A stretch of 64,000 nucleotides of DNA, taken from the NCBI RefSeq assembly GCF_017813365.1, contig NZ_JAGIZA010000019.1:21857-85856 (forward strand), in the 5' to 3' direction. The notes under the pieces were generated by a model, which saw nothing but the letters and a program-made list of their open reading frames with translations, made no database searches and was not told the DNA's origin. This DNA comes from Roseomonas indoligenes. Its GTDB lineage: Bacteria > Pseudomonadota > Alphaproteobacteria > Acetobacterales > Acetobacteraceae. Numbering within the stretch: position 1 is the stretch's first letter; each line of letters opens with the position of its first letter. Both the position numbers and the translations under genes were made by a program. This document shows positions 59,127 to 64,000 of this stretch, in pieces.

Positions 59127-61244
59127 TCACCCGATCTCAATCACCGCATCCGCCGCGAAGGCCCCTTCGCCCTCCGGCAGGACGAGCACGGGGTTCAGGT
59201 CCACCGAGACGAGCCGCTCCCCCGCCGCCGCCGCGAAGGCGGAGAGGGCCGAGAGGGCGCGGGCGAGGGCGGGGATGTCCGCCTTGGGCCGGCCCCGCGC
59301 GCCGTCCAGCACGGGGAAGCCGCGGAGGGAGCGGATCATGGCCTCGGCCTCCGCCACGTCGACGGGGCAGCGGCGCAGGGCCACGTCGCGCAGCACCTCG
59401 ATGAAGACGCCGCCCAGCCCGACCATGGCGACGGGACCGAAGACCGGATCGCGCGTGATCCCGAGGGCGACTTCCACGGCGCCGAGGACCTGGCGGGCCA
59501 CCAGCACGCCGGTGATGCGGGCACCGGGGGCGTTGCGAGCGGCGTTCGCCATCAGGGTGGCGTGGCCGGCGCGCACGGCCTCCTCGTCTGCGATGTTCAG
59601 CAGCACGCCGCCGACCTCCGACTTGTGGAGGATGTCGGGGGAGAGGAGCTTCATCACCACGGGGAAGCAGATGCTGCGGGCGGCCTCTACCGCCTCCTCC
59701 GCGCTGGCAGCCGTGGCTTCGGGCACGGGGGCGATGCCGGCGGCGGCCAGCAGGCGCTTGGCCTCCGCCTCGTCCGGCGCCGTGGCGGGGAGGGACACGG
59801 CCGGCAGGGGCACGGGCGCGCGGGGCGGGCGGGCGAAGGCCTCGCCGAAGCGGCCCTGCGCGGCCAGGGCGGCCACGGCGCGGGAGGGATCGGGGAATAC
59901 GAGGTAGCCGTCCGCCTCGTAGTCCCGCACCCCCTCCGGAGAGGCGAGGACGCTGAGGACCCAGAGGCGGTCCGGGTGGTCCTGCTTCACCCCGTTCAGC
60001 TCCGCGCGCAGCCTCGGCGCCAGGGCAGGAGATCCGCCGACGCTGGTGAAGAAGGCGATGAGGCTGGCGTAGCCGCCATCCTCCACCATGCTGCGCGCGA
60101 AGGCGCCCACCATGGACATGTCGTTGAACACCTGCGCGGTGCAGTCCACGGGGTTGGCCGGATTGCTGAAGGGGACCAGGGCGCGCAGCCGGTCCTGCGC
60201 GGCCTCCGGCATGGGCGGCATGGGCAGGCCCTGCTCCTCCGCCACGTCGGAGATCATTACCCCCGCCCCACCGGAGATGGAGACGACGCCGAGGCTGTTC
60301 CGCACGGGGTAGATGCGCGGCGTGGCGGCATAGGCCACGTCCAGCAGCTCCTCCGTGTCGCGGGCGCGGTGGACGCCGAATTCGGCCAGCACCGCGCCCG
60401 TCACCGCATCATCCCCGGCGATGCTGGCGGTGTGGGAGCGGGCGGCGCTGGCGCCCAGCGCCGACCGGCCGACCTTCATCATCACCACGGGCTTGCGGGC
60501 GCGGCGGGCGGCCTCCAGCGCGGCCAGGAAGCGCGGGCCCTCCCGCACGCCCTCCGAGTAGCAGGCGATGACCTCCACCCCGTCATCGCCGGCCAGGTGG
60601 CCGATGGCGTCGCCGAGCGTCACCTCCGCCTCGTTGCCGGTGGTGATGAGGATCGGGGTGGCGATGCCGCGGTTCCGGGCGGCGGCGAAAAGATGGGTGC
60701 CATAGGCGCCGGACTGGCTGGCGATGCCCACGCGCCCGCGCCCGGCGGGCGCTTCCAGCGGCCAGCCGCTGTCGAAGGCGGAGGTGAAGATCGGGTAGTA
60801 ACCCAGCGGGGCGTTGAACAGGCCGAGGCAGTTCGGGCCCAGCAGCCGCATCCCGTGCCGCCGCGCCGTGGCCACGAGCGATTCCTGCGCGGCCTGCCCT
60901 TCCTCCCCCAGCTCGGCGAAGCCGGCGGTGAAGACGATGGCGGCGCGGCAGCCGCGGCGGCCCAGCGCCTCCACCGCCTGCTCCGCCAGGGCGCCGGGCA
61001 CGGCCACCACGGCGGCGTCGGGAACGCCGGGCAGGGCGTCGATCCCGGGATAGGCGGGGATGCCCTGCACGCGGTCCCGCTTCGGGTTCACCGGCCACAA
61101 TTCCCCGGCGAAGCCCTGGCGGATCATAGATTGCACCGGGCGGCCGCCGATGCGCGTCGGCTCCTCCGAGGCGCCGATGACGGCCAGGCTGCGCGGCGCC
61201 AGCATGGGCCGCAAGGACTCGAAGCCCGGATTGCCCGTCGCCAT
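59127..61244 (-). CDS. ADP-forming acetate/acyl-CoA synthetase, fused subunits
   Basis: This 705-residue enzyme of the NDP-forming acyl-CoA synthetase superfamily forms acyl-CoA with ATP to ADP chemistry. The N-terminal CoA-binding domain opens with RSLAVIGASEEPTRIGGRPV. The succinyl-CoA-synthetase-like part has the phospho-His in ARSHTASIAGDDAV. The C-terminal ATP-grasp domain has CFPVVMKLLSPDILHKSEVG and ends with SVDLNPVLVLPEGEG. ATG 61244 with a GGAAGGA box is preferred over the upstream ATG near 61301. The substrate (acetate, branched or aromatic acids) is unknown. Confidence 0.9.
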   Translation of the reverse strand: MATGNPGFESLRPMLAPRSLAVIGASEEPTRIGGRPVQSMIRQGFAGELWPVNPKRDRVQGIPAYPGIDALPGVPDAAVVAVPGALAEQAVEALGRRGCRAAIVFTAGFAELGEEGQAAQESLVATARRHGMRLLGPNCLGLFNAPLGYYPIFTSAFDSGWPLEAPAGRGRVGIASQSGAYGTHLFAAARNRGIATPILITTGNEAEVTLGDAIGHLAGDDGVEVIACYSEGVREGPRFLAALEAARRARKPVVMMKVGRSALGASAARSHTASIAGDDAVTGAVLAEFGVHRARDTEELLDVAYAATPRIYPVRNSLGVVSISGGAGVMISDVAEEQGLPMPPMPEAAQDRLRALVPFSNPANPVDCTAQVFNDMSMVGAFARSMVEDGGYASLIAFFTSVGGSPALAPRLRAELNGVKQDHPDRLWVLSVLASPEGVRDYEADGYLVFPDPSRAVAALAAQGRFGEAFARPPRAPVPLPAVSLPATAPDEAEAKRLLAAAGIAPVPEATAASAEEAVEAARSICFPVVMKLLSPDILHKSEVGGVLLNIADEEAVRAGHATLMANAARNAPGARITGVLVARQVLGAVEVALGITRDPVFGPVAMVGLGGVFIEVLRDVALRRCPVDVAEAEAMIRSLRGFPVLDGARGRPKADIPALARALSALSAFAAAAGERLVSVDLNPVLVLPEGEGAFAADAVIEIG

Positions 61245-61319
61245 GCCGCATCCTTCCCTGTCGTTGGAGAGGACGCTGCCCTGAGTGCTGCCCCGGGACA
61301 AGGACCCGGGGGCGCGTGT

Positions 61320-61523
61320 TCAGCCCTCCTTCGTCTCCTCATCTTCGTCGTAGGAGACCTCCGCCCCGCCGACCACGGCCAGGCAGTCGGCGTAGGTGGA
61401 GAGGATCCAGTCCCGGTCCTGCTCCACCCCCTCCTTCGTGGATTCCATGATGATCCGCAGCAGGGCGAGGGCCACGGCGGGCTCGCTCTCTCCCTGGATG
61501 GCGATGTTCGGAAGGTCGGACAT
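61320..61523 (-). CDS. Small conserved-looking hypothetical protein
   Basis: This 67-residue acidic protein has a helical N-terminal half (PAVALALLRIIMESTKEG) followed by RDWILSTYADCLAVVGG and an acidic tail. I do not recognise a family. ATG 61523 has an AAAGGGG box. It is upstream of the acyl-CoA synthetase gene on the same strand and could be co-transcribed with it. It is divergent from the TonB-system operon. Confidence 0.65.
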   Translation of the reverse strand: MSDLPNIAIQGESEPAVALALLRIIMESTKEGVEQDRDWILSTYADCLAVVGGAEVSYDEDEETKEG

Positions 61524-61634
61524 GCCGGCCCCTTTCGGTTGGCGATTCTACGGGTTCAAAGGCTTAACATGCGGCAAGGATGCGGGAAGGGGTGCGCCTC
61601 ACGGGGAGTTGGCGCGGGTTACCGGTTCCTTTGC

Positions 61635-61649
61635 TGCAAATCGTTCGCA
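61635..61649 (+). promoter_or_regulatory. Fur-box-like inverted repeat upstream of the exbB-exbD-tonB operon
   Basis: TGCAAATCGTTCGCA is an imperfect inverted repeat of the 7-1-7 layout used by Fur-type iron regulators; TGCxAA on the left matches TTxGCA on the right. A possible -35 TTGCAT (61656-61661) and -10-like GATACA (61677-61682) lie just downstream with a short 15-base spacer. Iron control of a TonB energising system is expected from other bacteria. Assignment is by pattern only. Confidence 0.45.
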
Positions 61650-61823
61650 ACCGCGTTGCATCCGCTGTGCAGGTGCGATACAGGGCAGGCCTCCGACGGA
61701 CGCATCGCGGCCTGGCGCCCCCCGCTGGGCCGCCCGCGCCGGGCCTTCCAGGGCCCGGCGCGTGCCGGCCGTGCAACGGCGCCCCGCGCGGACGCCGAGA
61801 CAGCATAAGGACGCCCCAGGGAC

Positions 61824-62276
61824 ATGCCCGTCGCCCGCGCCTTCCGGTTCCTGCCCGCGCTGCTGGCCCCCCTGCTGACCCTCGCCGTGCCCGCCCTGGC
61901 GCAGCCGGCGCCTGCCCAACAAGCCCCCGCGGGCCAGGTCTCGGTGGAACTGAACCGGCTGGAGGCGCGGCCTGAGGGCTGCCGGGTGTGGATGCTGGCC
62001 CGGAACCCCGGCGCGGCGGTGGACCCACTGCGGCTCGATCTCGTCGTCTTCGGCAAGGACCAGGTGGTGGCCCGGCGTCTGGCGCTGGATCTCGGCCCGC
62101 TGCCCGCGGAGAAGACCATGGCCCGCATCTTCGACCTCGCCGGCACGCCCTGCGACGGCGTGGGCTACCTGCTTCTGAACGACGTGCTGGCCTGCGGGCC
62201 GGATGCCGCCCCCGCCGCCTGCCTCGGCCGCCTGGCCGTCAGCTCCCGCGTGCAGGGCGTGGCGCTGGAGAAGTAA
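61824..62276 (+). CDS. Secreted hypothetical protein ahead of the TonB energising genes
   Basis: This 150-residue protein has a signal peptide (about 1-27, ending PALAQ). The mature part is beta-rich ([40 protein letters not shown]) and has four Cys (CRVW, TPCDG, ACGP, AACLG), which may form two disulfides in the periplasm. It lies 3 bases before exbB in an apparent operon, so a role alongside TonB-dependent uptake is likely, but no function is known to me. ATG 61824 is chosen for the signal peptide; the preceding 300 bases hold the likely promoter and Fur-like site. Confidence 0.75.
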   Translation: MPVARAFRFLPALLAPLLTLAVPALAQPAPAQQAPAGQVSVELNRLEARPEGCRVWMLARNPGAAVDPLRLDLVVFGKDQVVARRLALDLGPLPAEKTMARIFDLAGTPCDGVGYLLLNDVLACGPDAAPAACLGRLAVSSRVQGVALEK

Positions 62277-62279
62277 GCG

Positions 62280-63050
<771 letters not shown>

Positions 63051-63056
63051 GCCCCG

Positions 63057-63506
63057 ATGGCCATGTCCATGGGCGGCGGTGGCGGGGATGACGATGACGC
63101 CCTGCCGATGGCCGACATGAACGTCACGCCACTGGTGGACGTGATGCTCGTGCTGCTGATCGTGTTCATGGTGGCCGCGCCGATGATGACGGTGGGCGTG
63201 CCGGTGAACCTGCCGCGCACCGCCGCCGCCCGTGCCGCCTCCACCAACCCGCCGGTGGTCCTCACCGTCGCCCCGGGCGGCAAGATCTTCATCCGCCAGG
63301 AGGAGGTCTCCGAGGCCGCGCTGACGGAGCGGCTGGTGGCCCTGCACCAGCAGGACCCGGAGGCCCCCGTGCATGTGCGCGGCGACCGCGCCGTGCCCTA
63401 TGGCGACGTGCTGCGCGTGATGGGCCGCGTCTCCCGCGCCGGGATCACGAAGGTCTCCCTCATCGCCGAGGGCGACGCCGCCGCGCCCGCCGTGCAGGCG
63501 CGCTAG
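63057..63506 (+). CDS. exbD: Biopolymer transport protein ExbD
   Basis: This is the second channel subunit (149 residues). A cytoplasmic N-terminus with a Gly/Asp stretch is followed by [20 protein letters not shown], the single membrane helix carrying the proton-carrying Asp (Asp28, equivalent to Asp25 in E. coli ExbD). The periplasmic domain has [19 protein letters not shown], typical of ExbD/TolR. It is 6 bases after exbB and 14 bases before tonB. Confidence 0.92.
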   Translation: MAMSMGGGGGDDDDALPMADMNVTPLVDVMLVLLIVFMVAAPMMTVGVPVNLPRTAAARAASTNPPVVLTVAPGGKIFIRQEEVSEAALTERLVALHQQDPEAPVHVRGDRAVPYGDVLRVMGRVSRAGITKVSLIAEGDAAAPAVQAR

Positions 63507-63520
63507 GGGGCGCGGCCGGG

Positions 63521-64000
63521 ATGGACCCCATGCTGGCGGAGAAGCCCCGCACCGCCCGCCCGCCCCTGCCGCCCATGCCGAAGGCGGCGCCCCCGCCGGA
63601 GCTGCCGCCCGCCCTGCTGGAGGCGGCCCGCGCCGTCGCCGCCCGGTCCCCTGCCCCCGCGCCGCGCCCTTCCGGCCTGCGCCGCGTGGCGCGGCCCCTG
63701 GCCTGGGGCCTCTCCGCCCTGTTCCACGCCGCCATGGTAGGCGTGCTGCTGATCCCCGCCGCGCCGCTGGAGCAGCCCACCCCCGCCGTGGAGGTGGAGA
63801 CCATGCCGGCCCCCGAGCCCGCGCCGGCGCCCGATCCCACCCCCGTCACCGAGGCCGCGCCCCCCGCCGCCCCGCCCGAGGCCGTGGCCGCCGCGGCGCC
63901 GACGCCGGCCGCCGAGACGCCGCCCCCTCCTGAGGCGGTGACCCCGCCCCCACCGGACACCGCGCCGCCCCCGCCCCCAGAGGCGGCAACCCCGCCGCCG
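63521..64000 (+). CDS. tonB: TonB-like energy transducer (partial)
   Basis: This protein links ExbBD to outer-membrane receptors. The 160 residues in the window have a Pro-rich cytoplasmic extension of about 58 residues before the single membrane helix ([20 protein letters not shown]). The helix carries Ser65 and His69 in the SxxxH arrangement used by TonB to contact ExbB. A long periplasmic Pro/Ala/Glu-rich spacer runs off the window edge; the C-terminal receptor-binding domain is not seen. The cytoplasmic extension is longer than in E. coli TonB. Confidence 0.85.
   Translation, partial: MDPMLAEKPRTARPPLPPMPKAAPPPELPPALLEAARAVAARSPAPAPRPSGLRRVARPLAWGLSALFHAAMVGVLLIPAAPLEQPTPAVEVETMPAPEPAPAPDPTPVTEAAPPAAPPEAVAAAAPTPAAETPPPPEAVTPPPPDTAPPPPPEAATPPP

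Noticed and set aside
58911..61808. 965-residue open frame on the plus strand
   Set aside because: It is antisense to the acyl-CoA synthetase gene; low-complexity His/Gly/Arg composition.

Overview
The window is very GC-rich DNA with tightly packed genes on both strands. Its gene content points to an alphaproteobacterium of the Acetobacteraceae, probably Roseomonas-like. The clues are a TAXI-type TRAP transporter, a Bug-type periplasmic receptor, HWE histidine kinases, a bactofilin, a DUF4170 gene and extradiol aromatic catabolism. This placement is inferred from gene content; no rRNA or tRNA gene is present to confirm it.

Layout. 1-2.1 kb: ftsX (cut by the window edge) and ftsE, divergent from a zinc-ribbon membrane protein. 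2.3-5.3 kb: fused TRAP permease and its TAXI receptor. 5.4-7.8 kb: epoxide hydrolase and a DUF2891 protein. 7.8-15.7 kb: an aromatic-acid block with a double-HTH LysR regulator, a cysteine hydrolase, a gallate/protocatechuate-type extradiol dioxygenase and a five-gene Liv-type ABC transporter. 16-21.4 kb: an RlpA-like protein, a racemase/D-amino-acid dehydrogenase pair, a 2-hydroxyacid dehydrogenase and pobA. 21.6-27.2 kb: an envelope operon (acyltransferase, GT2, lipase), a JmjC/cupin oxygenase with an OmpA-like protein, and a small ACT-like protein. 27.3-31.5 kb: ADP-heptose synthesis (hldE, hldD) with an AGE-family epimerase, and DUF4170. 31.6-34.6 kb: a radical SAM/UdgX DNA-repair pair. 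34.9-37.4 kb: lipoprotein, bactofilin, PfkB kinase. 37.5-42.1 kb: an aryl-polyene-like ketosynthase/CLF/dehydratase/reductase set, a NUDIX hydrolase and queC. 42.5-50.7 kb: trxA, a PQQ-type sugar dehydrogenase, glutathione peroxidase, Maf, a DapA-like aldolase, GST, a large hybrid sensor kinase and MYG1. 51-61.5 kb: an M3 peptidase, a Bug receptor, ALDH, an isopropylmalate-dehydrogenase-type enzyme, a frameshifted HWE kinase, an ADP-forming acyl-CoA synthetase and small ORFs. 61.8-64 kb: an exbB-exbD-tonB operon, cut at the end, behind a Fur-box-like site.

The most unusual feature is not a gene. At least 13 intergenic copies of one composite element made of several hairpins are scattered over the window. 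Every copy lies within about 60 bases of a stop codon, and none lies in any of the 11 divergent (promoter-promoter) gaps. The stems vary in sequence between copies, but both arms change together, including G-U wobbles, and the first hairpin usually ends in a GGAA loop. This looks like a mobile or spreading family of structured 3'-end elements (terminators, RNA-stability or BIME-like elements). I cannot match it to a named family from memory.

Functionally the window is a chromosomal mix of housekeeping, envelope and catabolic operons. Many genes are translationally coupled by ATGA, GTGA or TTGA overlaps. Nothing resembles a phage, plasmid, insertion sequence or CRISPR array.
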